Shown one piece after another: positions 7,196 to 15,020 of a DNA stretch of 64,000 bases; the first letter of the stretch is position 1; every line of letters begins with the position of its first letter. Position numbers and translations under genes: made by a program. The DNA comes from Paludibacteraceae bacterium. Lineage in GTDB: Bacteria; Bacteroidota; Bacteroidia; Bacteroidales; Paludibacteraceae. The stretch covers positions 1 through 64,000 of the forward strand of contig JAFSQL010000008.1 of the NCBI GenBank assembly GCA_017446585.1, in the 5' to 3' direction. The notes below the pieces were generated by a model, which had not been told where the DNA came from, did not search any database, and saw nothing but the letters and a program-made list of their open reading frames with translations.

Positions 7196-8356
7196 ATGGC
7201 ACGACAACTTCTTGTCCTTTTCTTAGCCATTCTCTCCTGTATCGGGCTGAATGCGCAAGGCAGTGTGTTGTCGCCTTCCGCTTCCATCTCCCTGCTCACG
7301 GTTGACCCCGGTGAGGAAGTCTATGCCGCTTTCGGGCACTCTGCCATTCGTGTCTCTGATCCTGACATGCGTCTTGATGTCGCCTTCAACTACGGCACGT
7401 TCAATTTCAATACTCCAAACTTCTATGGCAAGTTCATCGCTGGCGAAACTTACTACTGTCTCAGCGTGGACAACACTGCCGCCATGCTCCTGCACTATTC
7501 CATGGAGGGTCGATCCGTGCGTGAACAGGTGCTCAACCTCTCTCCTGACGAAAAGAATCGTTTGTGGAATGCTTTGCTCTCCAACGCTCGTCCCGAAAAC
7601 GCCACCTATCTCTATAATTTTGTTTTTGACAATTGCGCCACCCGTCCGCGTGACATCATTGAGCGTTCGCTCGAGATGCAGACGCTGAACTATAAGGATA
7701 AGCATTGTGAAGATACGTTTCGTGACCTCATCGCTGACTATGTTGGCGAAGACTCTTGGAACAAGTTCGGCATTGACATGCTCATCGGCTCTGAGGCTGA
7801 CAAGGTTGCTTCTCAACGCTTGCGCATGTTCCTGCCTCTTGAGGTAGAATCCGACTTCTCCATTGCTACCAAGTTCAATGGCGAACCTATTGTTTCCGCC
7901 TCCCGAACCCTTGTTCCCGAGTCCGATGACTTCGGCCGTTCTCCGCTCGTCGAGCCTCTCTGGGTCATGCTTTTTGTCTTGATGGTAGTAGGCATTGTCA
8001 CTATCCTTTTCCCTACCTATCTCAAGGTGCTGGATGTCATCCTCTTTTCCTTCTCAGGACTTCTGGGCTGTCTCTTGTTCTACCTTTCTTTCTGCTCCCT
8101 CCACCCGCTTGTCCATGACAATTTCAACCTCCTTTGGTTATCTCCGCTTTCCCTTCCTTATGCGGTTGTCATCTGTTTCCGCGCTTTGTGTCGTCTCTCC
8201 CTCCTTTTTTCTGCCGTGCTGTTTCTTTCCGTCTTTGCTTCTGTCGTTGGTTTCTTGTTCATTCCGCAACAGTTCAATATCGCCTTCCTGCCTCTCATGT
8301 TGACACTCAACATCCGCTTGGCGGGCAGAATCAAGGAACTGCTTCGTGACAAGTGA
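7196..8356 (+). CDS. DUF4105 (Lnb-type) membrane protein
   Basis: 386 residues. An N-terminal signal peptide (to about residue 20, ending LNAQG) is followed by the DUF4105/Lnb domain with VDPGEEVYAAFGHSAIRV and FNYGTF motifs and a conserved NFVFDNCATRPRD segment: the His and Cys positions of an NlpC/P60-like papain-fold. Four hydrophobic segments follow after about residue 255. This layout is common in Bacteroidetes; the function is unproven, possibly a periplasmic amidase or lipoprotein-processing enzyme. It is followed 49 bp later by the PafA-like gene. Confidence 0.85.
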   Translation: MARQLLVLFLAILSCIGLNAQGSVLSPSASISLLTVDPGEEVYAAFGHSAIRVSDPDMRLDVAFNYGTFNFNTPNFYGKFIAGETYYCLSVDNTAAMLLHYSMEGRSVREQVLNLSPDEKNRLWNALLSNARPENATYLYNFVFDNCATRPRDIIERSLEMQTLNYKDKHCEDTFRDLIADYVGEDSWNKFGIDMLIGSEADKVASQRLRMFLPLEVESDFSIATKFNGEPIVSASRTLVPESDDFGRSPLVEPLWVMLFVLMVVGIVTILFPTYLKVLDVILFSFSGLLGCLLFYLSFCSLHPLVHDNFNLLWLSPLSLPYAVVICFRALCRLSLLFSAVLFLSVFASVVGFLFIPQQFNIAFLPLMLTLNIRLAGRIKELLRDK

Positions 8357-8405
8357 AAGAACGTCCTTTCGGCAGGCAGATTGGTATTTCCCTTTTTGAC
8401 GTGCG

Positions 8406-10004
8406 ATGAAAAAAACACTTTTTCTTCTCTTTTCTCTTTTCTCCCTTTCTGACGCTCTTGTTTGTGCGCAAAAACCCAAACTGCTTGTCAATATTGTCGT
8501 TGACGGCTTGCGTTCTGATTATATAGAACTGCTTTGGGATGACTTCGGTGACGGTGGTTTCAAACGTCTTATTCAAGGTGGTTGCTATGCTCCCTTTGTC
8601 AAATTCCCTTACCTTAATGTCGGCAAGTCGGCTGACTATGCTACGCTTATGACGGGTTCCGTTCCTGCCTATCATGGTGTCTGTGCCGATACCTATTGGG
8701 ATGTCAACACGGGTCATTCTCGCTCTTGTCTCTATGACAAGCACGCCCAAGGAATTAACACGTCTCTCAAACTATCCCCGGCTTCCATTTCAGCCAGCAC
8801 CATTGCTGACGAGTTGCGCTTGCGCACACGTGGCAAAGGTAAGACTGTCTCCATTGCCATCGAACCGGAAATGGCACTCATCCTTTCCGGACACAAGGGG
8901 AGGGCGGTGTGGATTTCTTCTGTCAATGGTCAATGGGCCACTACGACCGCCTATGGCGAGTCACTCCCTTCCTGGGCTTCCAAGTCTAACGCAGACAATC
9001 TTGCTGGCGAATACATCTCCAAGACGTGGACGAATGCCTATAGTCCTACTTTTTATAAGGAGAACTCCGCTCAGCGACACACTTCACCGTCTTTCTCTTA
9101 CCGTCTGCAAGACCTCGACTTCCAAAAGCGTGTCCGACTCTTGCGAGGTTGTCCGTTTGTCAATTCCATGGTTTGCGAGACGGCTATCGATGCCGTGCGG
9201 GATGATTTTCTTGGGGTTGATGATGAACCTGACATGCTCAACCTCCAACTCACGGTCTGCGTTTCCGACCTTCCGTCATCCATGGGCATTCCTGCCGAGG
9301 TACAAGACATGTACTATCGTCTTGACGGTGAATTGCAAGATTTCATCAACGACCTTGAGGAACTCTGTGGCGAATCAAACGTCCTTTACGTCCTCTCCGC
9401 CCCGCAAGTCGAGTACGTCTCTCCTGAACGTATGCAGACCTACGGCATCCCGAGTGGCTATTTCATTTCCGAACGCAGCATGTCGTTGCTCAACACTTAT
9501 CTCATGGCACAATACGGTCAGGCGGACTTCGTCTTTGGCTACTACCATGGTCAAATCTTCCTGAACAAGGACGAAATCAAGCGCAAGGGACTGAACGTCG
9601 ATTCGGTCGAAATCAATGTGGCGAATTTCATGACCCGCTTCGAAGGGGTTCAAACGGCATTCCGGGCGCAAGACATGGATCGTGTCACCAATGATAACCC
9701 GCAAGTCTCTTTGGCAAAAAACGCCTTCCAATACGGCAAGACGGGCGACATCCTCATCTATCTCAAACCGGGATGGGTGGACGTGCCTACCGTCAAGGAG
9801 AAAATTGGTATCTCCACTCGATCCAACAACTATGCGCCGCTCATTTTTTACGGCTCAGGTGTCAAGAAGACGAGGCTTAATCGTTCCGTTTCTGTACTTG
9901 ACATCGCACCTACCATTGACCTCCTTATGGGGTTGCCGTTCCCTAACGCCGCGCAGGGCGAGCCCATCTTCGAACTCCTCAATCCCTCCGCGCGACCTTT
10001 CTGA
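8406..10004 (+). CDS. Alkaline phosphatase superfamily protein (PafA-like), catalytic residues apparently lost
   Basis: 532 residues with a signal peptide (to about CAQ, residue 22). The fold is recognisable from the start: VNIVVDGLRSDY with the first metal Asp, then FGDGGFKRLIQGG and TGSVPAYHG, as in PafA. The expected nucleophile segment TxxGH reads KSADY, the DxxxH metal motif reads SDLPSSM, the TADH motif reads LSAPQ, and no His is found before NYAPLIFYGSGVK. Four of the motifs needed for two-metal catalysis are therefore altered. It is full length and not frameshifted, so it is probably a maintained non-catalytic periplasmic protein rather than a decaying gene (inference). Confidence 0.8.
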   Translation: MKKTLFLLFSLFSLSDALVCAQKPKLLVNIVVDGLRSDYIELLWDDFGDGGFKRLIQGGCYAPFVKFPYLNVGKSADYATLMTGSVPAYHGVCADTYWDVNTGHSRSCLYDKHAQGINTSLKLSPASISASTIADELRLRTRGKGKTVSIAIEPEMALILSGHKGRAVWISSVNGQWATTTAYGESLPSWASKSNADNLAGEYISKTWTNAYSPTFYKENSAQRHTSPSFSYRLQDLDFQKRVRLLRGCPFVNSMVCETAIDAVRDDFLGVDDEPDMLNLQLTVCVSDLPSSMGIPAEVQDMYYRLDGELQDFINDLEELCGESNVLYVLSAPQVEYVSPERMQTYGIPSGYFISERSMSLLNTYLMAQYGQADFVFGYYHGQIFLNKDEIKRKGLNVDSVEINVANFMTRFEGVQTAFRAQDMDRVTNDNPQVSLAKNAFQYGKTGDILIYLKPGWVDVPTVKEKIGISTRSNNYAPLIFYGSGVKKTRLNRSVSVLDIAPTIDLLMGLPFPNAAQGEPIFELLNPSARPF

Positions 10005-10024
10005 TTCCAAACAACACTTGACCC

Positions 10025-10687
10025 ATGAACGTCCGCATTGAGCCATCTTGGCGCTCGCTCCTTCAGCAGGAGTTCGACAAACCCTATTTCCATGCGCTTG
10101 CCGAGGCTGTTCGGACCGAATATCAACGCGGCGTGGTCTATCCTCCCGCGCGTCTCATCTTCAATGCCTTCGACCAGTGTCCGCTCCCTTCGGTCAAGGT
10201 GGTCATCCTTGGTCAAGACCCTTATCACGAACCTTCGCAGGCGGAAGGACTTTGCTTCTCTGTCTCTGACGGCGTGCCGCTCCCTCCTTCCTTGGTTAAC
10301 ATTTACAAGGAGATTGCCTCCGAGTTCAACACCCCCGTGCCGCAGAGTGGTTCGCTCTTGCGTTGGGCGCGACAGGGTGTTCTCCTGCTCAACTCCACGC
10401 TCACGGTTCGACAGCATCAAGCCAATTCTCATCAGGGCATCGGTTGGGAAACGTTCACCGATGCGGTCATCTCCTTGCTCAGCCTTCATCGGCAGAACCT
10501 CGTCTTCATGCTTTGGGGCAGTTACGCTCAACGCAAGGGACAGGTCATTGATGCCTCACGCCATCTTATCCTCAAGACGGCTCATCCGTCTCCGCTCTCT
10601 GCTTACCGGGGATTCTTTGGTTGCAACCATTTTCGCATGGCGAACGATTACCTCCTCTCGCATGGCATCACGCCCATCGAGTGGTAA
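10025..10687 (+). CDS. ung: Uracil-DNA glycosylase (family 1)
   Basis: 220 residues. Removes uracil from DNA. Motif A GQDPYH at residues 63-68 carries the catalytic Asp64; the family's C-terminal motif HPSPLSAYRGFFGCNHF is present. Length is typical. It is followed by a convergent terminator shared with rpoD. Confidence 0.96.
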   Translation: MNVRIEPSWRSLLQQEFDKPYFHALAEAVRTEYQRGVVYPPARLIFNAFDQCPLPSVKVVILGQDPYHEPSQAEGLCFSVSDGVPLPPSLVNIYKEIASEFNTPVPQSGSLLRWARQGVLLLNSTLTVRQHQANSHQGIGWETFTDAVISLLSLHRQNLVFMLWGSYAQRKGQVIDASRHLILKTAHPSPLSAYRGFFGCNHFRMANDYLLSHGITPIEW

Positions 10688-10690
10688 AAA

Positions 10691-10726
10691 AAAGAGACCT
10701 TGACATCATTGCCAAGGTCTTTCTTT
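10691..10726. terminator. Bidirectional terminator between ung and rpoD
   Basis: Stem AGACCTTG / CAAGGTCT with A-rich and T-rich flanks, between two converging genes. Confidence 0.75.
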
Positions 10727-10745
10727 CTTCTCTTTGTTAATTTTT

Positions 10746-11609
10746 TTAGTTTCCGAGATACGATTTCAGCAATTTGCATCGTTGTGTCGAACGCAAGCGG
10801 CGAATCGCTTTCTCCTTGATTTGACGCACGCGCTCACGGGTCAGATTGAACTTGTCACCAATCTCCTCCAACGTCATCTCTTGGTATCCGATGCCGAAAA
10901 ACATCTTGATGATGTCGCTCTCTCTCTCGCTCAATGTGGCAAGCGAACGGTCTATTTCCGTCGCGAGGCTTTCGTTGATCAAATCCCTGTCCGCCTTTGG
11001 TGAATCTTCGTTCACGATGACATCAAGCAGGCTGTTGTCTTCGCCTTCCACAAACGGTGCGTCTATCGACGTGTGACGTCCGCTCACCTTCATCGTGTCT
11101 GCCACTTTCTCCACAGGCATGTCTATCTCCTTCGACAACTCCTCCGCTGATGGCTTGCGCTCATGTTGTTGCTCAAAGCGGTTCAAGGCTTTGTTTATCT
11201 TGTTCAGCGAACCAACTTGGTTCAGCGGCAAGCGAACGATGCGGCTCTGCTCTGCCAAGGCTTGAAGAATCGATTGACGAATCCACCATACGGCGTATGA
11301 AATGAATTTGAATCCGCGCGTCTCGTCAAATTTCTGTGCGGCTTTTATCAAGCCGAGGTTACCCTCGTTTATCAAGTCAGGCAAACTCAAACCTTGGTTT
11401 TGGTATTGCTTCGCCACACTCACGACAAAACGCAGGTTCGCGCGGGTCAACTTGTCCAACGCGCGTTGGTCACCCTTGCGAATGCGTTGTGCCAATTCCA
11501 CTTCATCATCTACGGTTATCAAGTCCTCTCTGCCTATCTCTTGTAGATACTTGTCAAGTGAGGCACTTTCACGGTTAGTGATTGACTTAGTGATTTTTAA
11601 TTGTCGCAT
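10746..11609 (-). CDS. rpoD: Primary sigma factor RpoD/SigA
   Basis: 287 residues, the short form usual in Bacteroidetes, lacking the long region 1.1. Region 1.2: [16 protein letters not shown]. Region 2 contains [17 protein letters not shown] and the -10 recognition segment [16 protein letters not shown]. Region 3 follows, and region 4.2 has the helix-turn-helix [18 protein letters not shown]. It recognises the TTTG / TAnnTTTG promoters seen throughout the window. It has its own predicted promoter. Confidence 0.95.
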   Translation of the reverse strand: MRQLKITKSITNRESASLDKYLQEIGREDLITVDDEVELAQRIRKGDQRALDKLTRANLRFVVSVAKQYQNQGLSLPDLINEGNLGLIKAAQKFDETRGFKFISYAVWWIRQSILQALAEQSRIVRLPLNQVGSLNKINKALNRFEQQHERKPSAEELSKEIDMPVEKVADTMKVSGRHTSIDAPFVEGEDNSLLDVIVNEDSPKADRDLINESLATEIDRSLATLSERESDIIKMFFGIGYQEMTLEEIGDKFNLTRERVRQIKEKAIRRLRSTQRCKLLKSYLGN

Positions 11610-11670
11610 GCTTCTTTCTAATGTGTTTCTGATAAAACCTTTTTGTGCGCACTATCTCCAAAATAGCCTG

Positions 11671-11678
11671 CAAAGATA
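11671..11678 (-). promoter_or_regulatory. Predicted -7 box of rpoD
   Basis: TATCTTTG on the - strand, 61 bp before the start codon. Confidence 0.55.
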
Positions 11679-11726
11679 TGAATTTTATCGAATTTTTCTT
11701 CCTTCGTCCGTTATTTTTGAAAAAGA

Positions 11727-11755
11727 AAAGAGCGGCACTTTTTGCGCCGCTCTTT
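11727..11755 (-). terminator. Terminator of the LRR gene
   Basis: Stem AAAGAGCGGC / GCCGCTCTTT with a T run on the - strand, directly after the stop of the following gene. Confidence 0.7.
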
Positions 11756-11776
11756 CATATTCTGTATTCGTTTTTT

Positions 11777-12457
11777 TTATTCGATGTCTTCCGTGATGTT
11801 TTTCTTGAAGTCCTTCCACTGCTTGGCAGCGTTGAATTGCTCCGATGTGCCTTTCTTCACGTGCAGTATGCAAGTGGCTGGATTAACGGCATAGAACACG
11901 CCTTTGCCCATCTTCGCCACCGGCGCGTCTCCTTCCACGCTGATGCTGTTCAACGCCTTGCAGTTATAGTAGGCTTCGTCATCCAACTTCTTCACACCGG
12001 CAGGGAATGACACTTCCTCCAGTGCGTAGCATGCGTAGAACGCTTGCGCGCCAACGCCCTCAAGGTCGGATGGATAAATCACTTTCTTCAGGCTTCTCTT
12101 GCCGCTTCCGTTGCCGTTCTTGAAGAAGGCGTTTTGTGGAATCGTGTTGGCGGCATACGATGCGTCCATCGGACGACCTTTGTCTGTATATTGTGTTCCC
12201 TTGTTGCCCTTGTATTCTACTATCGAGGCGTCTTTCAAGTCGATATACTCCAATGCGGGCATTCTGTCACGCATGATTTCAAAGTCACGGGCATCTACTT
12301 GTCCGCTCAGGATCAGTTCGGTTGTTTTTTGTTTCTCGTCATAGGTGAGGGCTTTGTCTAATCCGCCGGGAACGACGCTCAACGTTTTCGTTACCTGTGC
12401 GTTTGCGCCCATGGCGATAGCCATTGTGCAGGCAAGGGCAATCAGTGTCTTTTTCAT
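11777..12457 (-). CDS. Secreted leucine-rich-repeat (BspA-like) protein
   Basis: 226 residues with a clear signal peptide (MKKTLIALACTMAIAMGANA). It carries degenerate LRR_5 repeats: LKKVIYPSDLEGVGAQAFYACYALEEVSFPAGVKKLDDEAYYNCKAL read in sequence over residues ~125-175. The C-terminus (CILHVKKGTSEQFNAAKQWKDF) is the strand that typically closes BspA repeat domains. Unlike the gene at base 3 it lacks the VNEAAAE tail. Monocistronic, with its own promoter and terminator. Confidence 0.82.
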   Translation of the reverse strand: MKKTLIALACTMAIAMGANAQVTKTLSVVPGGLDKALTYDEKQKTTELILSGQVDARDFEIMRDRMPALEYIDLKDASIVEYKGNKGTQYTDKGRPMDASYAANTIPQNAFFKNGNGSGKRSLKKVIYPSDLEGVGAQAFYACYALEEVSFPAGVKKLDDEAYYNCKALNSISVEGDAPVAKMGKGVFYAVNPATCILHVKKGTSEQFNAAKQWKDFKKNITEDIE

Positions 12458-12500
12458 TGTTTTGATTTGTGTTTATGTTTTAAGGTTGTTTTTTCCGTTG

Positions 12501-12508
12501 CAAAAGTA
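12501..12508 (-). promoter_or_regulatory. Predicted -7 box of the LRR gene
   Basis: TACTTTTG on the - strand, 43 bp before the start codon. Confidence 0.5.
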
Positions 12509-12540
12509 CAATTTTCGTGCCATGATAGCAATCTCTTCTC

Positions 12541-13203
12541 TCATTTACCTGCCACGACAAGCACGAATTCTCCCTTGGGCGCTTTCGTCTCAAAGTGGGT
12601 CGCTAATTCTGATAACGTTCCGCGCACGGTTTCCTCATGCACCTTGCTGATTTCCCTGCTCGCTGAGGCCCTTCTTTCTCCGCCCAGTACTTCGGCAAGT
12701 TGACCGAAGGTTTTTGCCACGCGATACGGCGATTCGTATATTATCATTGTTCTTGTCTCTTCCTTCAATTCGTTCAGGGCAGTTTGTCTTCCTTTCTTCA
12801 CGGGCAGGAATCCGATGAAGGTGAATTGGTCACAGGGCAATCCACTCGCCACCAAGGCGGGAACGAAGGCGGTCGCGCCTGGCAGGCATTCCACTTTCAC
12901 CCCGGCGGCGATGGCTTCTCGTGTCAAGAGAAAACCCGGGTCACTGATGCCTGGCGTGCCGGCGTCGCTTATCAGGGCTATGTCCTCCCCGCTTTTCAGT
13001 TGCTCCACTACTTGCGACACGGTCTGATGTTCATTAAACTTGTGGTGACTCCTCATCGGGGTGTGAATGTCGTAGTGGTGCAACAATACCGATGACGTGC
13101 GCGTGTCTTCCGCAAGTATCAGACTCACTTCCTTCAACGTCTTGACGGCGCGAAAGGTCATGTCCTCAAGATTTCCGACCGGTGTGGGTACCAAATAGAG
13201 CAT
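12541..13203 (-). CDS. rsmI: 16S rRNA 2'-O-ribose C1402 methyltransferase
   Basis: 220 residues, SAM-dependent tetrapyrrole-methylase fold. Family motifs: MLYLVPTPVGNLEDMTFRAV at the N-terminus, LILAEDTRTSSVLLHHY, ALISDAGTPGISDPG, and the later IIYESPYRVAKT. It methylates C1402 of 16S rRNA. It is last in a tightly spaced - strand run and starts 24 bp after the coiled-coil gene. Confidence 0.94.
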   Translation of the reverse strand: MLYLVPTPVGNLEDMTFRAVKTLKEVSLILAEDTRTSSVLLHHYDIHTPMRSHHKFNEHQTVSQVVEQLKSGEDIALISDAGTPGISDPGFLLTREAIAAGVKVECLPGATAFVPALVASGLPCDQFTFIGFLPVKKGRQTALNELKEETRTMIIYESPYRVAKTFGQLAEVLGGERRASASREISKVHEETVRGTLSELATHFETKAPKGEFVLVVAGK

Positions 13204-13227
13204 GGCGTGTCTTGATTCTTTCGTTGA

Positions 13228-13980
13228 CTAAAATTTCCGTGACAGCAAAATGAGGAATTGACGAACGGTCGCGTCCTCGGGATCCCATGAGGTGAAGTTC
13301 TCTGACAGGTAGTCCTCCGCCGCGTCCTTGTCCGCACACTTGTTCAGGGCGTCTAACGTCTTCGCCATCATTTGGGCGTCATTCCCGAACAGTTCTCTTT
13401 GGAATAGGAATCTGTCGCTCAGCGTCAATGCCTTGTTCAAGTCTTCAATGTGTTTCTTCGACAGGCTGTCCGCCAAGGCTTCTGACGATGTTTGTATGCT
13501 GTCGCCTACCGTGGCGTGGGACGCTTCTTTCACCTCGTTGCTTTTTCCCTCCACTTCATGCGCTTCACTCGTTTCCTCGTTTTTTGGACTCGGCTCGTCG
13601 TTATCGTTCTTGGTCGTTTCCTCTTCTTGTATCTCGGTTTCCGAGGTTCCCTGTTCGGTCACGTTCGTTTCCTGCGCTGTCACTTCTGTCTGCGCGACAG
13701 CCACGGTCGTTTCCGTTTGTTCTTCCTCGGTGGCTTTTGTCTGCTCCTCCTGTGCTTTCTCTTTTTGCAGTTTGTCTATCTCCGCCCTCAGTGCGTTGAC
13801 TTGTGCTTGCAATTCTCCCTTTTCCGTTTCGAGCCTTTCTGCCTCCGCTTTCAATTGCGCTATCTCCAGCTCGCTTTGCGTCAGGCATTCGCTCATTTTG
13901 CTTATCTGTTCCGCTATTCTTTCTGTCGCTTGTCGAAGCGTTTCTGTTGCTTCGTTCGCGTCTCTCATGTCAATGCTCAT
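13228..13980 (-). CDS. Coiled-coil protein of unknown function
   Basis: 250 residues. Residues ~10-75 form a heptad coiled coil (IAQLKAEAERLETEKGELQ), followed by a Glu/Thr-rich low-complexity linker (~75-150) and a compact helical C-terminal domain (~165-250, LTLSDRFLFQRELFGNDAQ). The C-terminal domain resembles a conserved Bacteroidetes domain seen behind rsmI and similar genes, but I cannot name a function. No signal peptide, so probably cytosolic. 22 bp downstream of the small membrane protein. Confidence 0.75.
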   Translation of the reverse strand: MSIDMRDANEATETLRQATERIAEQISKMSECLTQSELEIAQLKAEAERLETEKGELQAQVNALRAEIDKLQKEKAQEEQTKATEEEQTETTVAVAQTEVTAQETNVTEQGTSETEIQEEETTKNDNDEPSPKNEETSEAHEVEGKSNEVKEASHATVGDSIQTSSEALADSLSKKHIEDLNKALTLSDRFLFQRELFGNDAQMMAKTLDALNKCADKDAAEDYLSENFTSWDPEDATVRQFLILLSRKF

Positions 13981-14002
13981 GTCAGTCTTCTTAGTCTATT
14001 CT

Positions 14003-14188
14003 TTAATGTTGTATGAAGAAGTTTTTCATTGCGATGTAAACCAAGGCAATCAAGGCAATGATGGCTATTACGATACCCACGCCCAATGTCAAGTATTTCA
14101 TGAACTTGTTCTCTATCGCCTTCGACGAACCGAATGCCACCACGATGCCCAGCACTATCTCAATGGCAAGTGAAATGTAAATAAACAT
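14003..14188 (-). CDS. Small two-helix membrane protein
   Basis: 61 residues with two hydrophobic segments (about 2-20 IYISLAIEIVLGIVVAFG and 34-54 LGVGIVIAIIALIALVYIA) joined by a short basic loop. Function unknown. It begins 8 bp after the DUF2442 stop and is 22 bp before the coiled-coil gene, so it is probably co-transcribed. Confidence 0.6.
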   Translation of the reverse strand: MFIYISLAIEIVLGIVVAFGSSKAIENKFMKYLTLGVGIVIAIIALIALVYIAMKNFFIQH

Positions 14189-14196
14189 ATATCCTT

Positions 14197-14448
14197 CTAT
14201 TTTAATGTACCCGTATAAAGTTGTTCAATGGGGAAAATCATATCCCAATTTTTTCCCCACACGATATTACCGTTTTCAAGACTAAAACAGTTGAATTTTT
14301 GAGGATTAAGGTATTTGTTGTATTGAGGGTGAGGATTCTTTCTAATGAAGTCCCCAATGTTCACAGTTTGTGCTGTGTTGTCGTTGAAAGTTATGTGTAG
14401 GGTCAAATTGCCCGCATTTTCTGCTTTTATGATGTAAATGCGCTCCAT
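14197..14448 (-). CDS. DUF2442 domain protein
   Basis: 83 residues. DUF2442 pattern: LTLHITFNDNTAQTVNIGDF in the first half and FNCFSLENGNIVWGKNWDMIF at the end (the WPxxxDI-like ending). DUF2442 genes are very often next to DUF4160 genes, as here (14-bp gap), and the pair has been considered a toxin-antitoxin-like module. Activity is unproven. It is clearly more AT-rich than its neighbours, which suggests acquisition. Confidence 0.85.
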   Translation of the reverse strand: MERIYIIKAENAGNLTLHITFNDNTAQTVNIGDFIRKNPHPQYNKYLNPQKFNCFSLENGNIVWGKNWDMIFPIEQLYTGTLK

Positions 14449-14462
14449 GATGATCCTCCTTT

Positions 14463-14765
14463 CTATATTTTCTTCTTTATGTTTGTGCTTCTGATGCTTT
14501 GTTTTAGCACGAAGAATTTAATCCATTTTTCAATAATGTTAACGTGATATTTTTGAATGAAAGCAACAGCTGTATGCTTTTCTTTCTCTGATAACGGTTC
14601 GGCTCCAAATTTTTTCCTCATTTTAATTTCGGTTAATTCGCCATCCATTAAAATAAGATCGAAAATGCTTTCCTTCCCTCCATGTGTTACATGAACGTGT
14701 ATTGGTTCATGTTCATTGGAATAGAAGTAGAAGATGAACCCAAAATATTCGAAAATTTTTGGCAT
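14463..14765 (-). CDS. DUF4160 domain protein
   Basis: 100 residues. Hallmarks are MPKIFEYFGFIFYFYSNEH followed directly by EPIHVHV with the conserved His pair, then a basic helical C-terminus ending in a Lys-rich tail (NIKKKI). Usual partner of DUF2442. First gene of the - strand run that continues to rsmI, with an exact-match -7 box 29 bp upstream of its start. Confidence 0.85.
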   Translation of the reverse strand: MPKIFEYFGFIFYFYSNEHEPIHVHVTHGGKESIFDLILMDGELTEIKMRKKFGAEPLSEKEKHTAVAFIQKYHVNIIEKWIKFFVLKQSIRSTNIKKKI

Positions 14766-14793
14766 ATAATAATTGTGTTTCTTTCACTTAATA

Positions 14794-14801
14794 CAAAGGT
14801 A
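14794..14801 (-). promoter_or_regulatory. Predicted -7 box of the DUF4160-to-rsmI run
   Basis: TACCTTTG on the - strand, exact consensus, 29 bp before the DUF4160 start. Confidence 0.55.
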
Positions 14802-14953
14802 GGTAGTTTTTCCTAATGGATGTCAGTTGCCATTGATATTTCATTCTGTTTTACGAACAATCTAAATTTATAAGATTATTTAGAAAAAAGTGTTTGATAT
14901 TATAGTTATTTGTTAGATAGTTTTGGTATTATTTTCTGAAAAAACAAAAAATC

Positions 14954-14984
14954 TTTGTCATTTCGATTCTATGTATGACCTTTG
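14954..14984 (+). promoter_or_regulatory. Predicted metE promoter
   Basis: TTTG, 19 bp, GACCTTTG (one mismatch to TAnnTTTG). The leader to metE is short and AT-rich, and I saw no SAM or cobalamin riboswitch fold. Confidence 0.45.
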
Positions 14985-15020
14985 CGCCCGAAAATAATCC
15001 AAAAAAACGATATAAATCTT

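Noticed and set aside
14880..15020. SAM or cobalamin riboswitch before metE
   Set aside because: The leader after the promoter is about 35 nt, too short and AT-rich for a known riboswitch.
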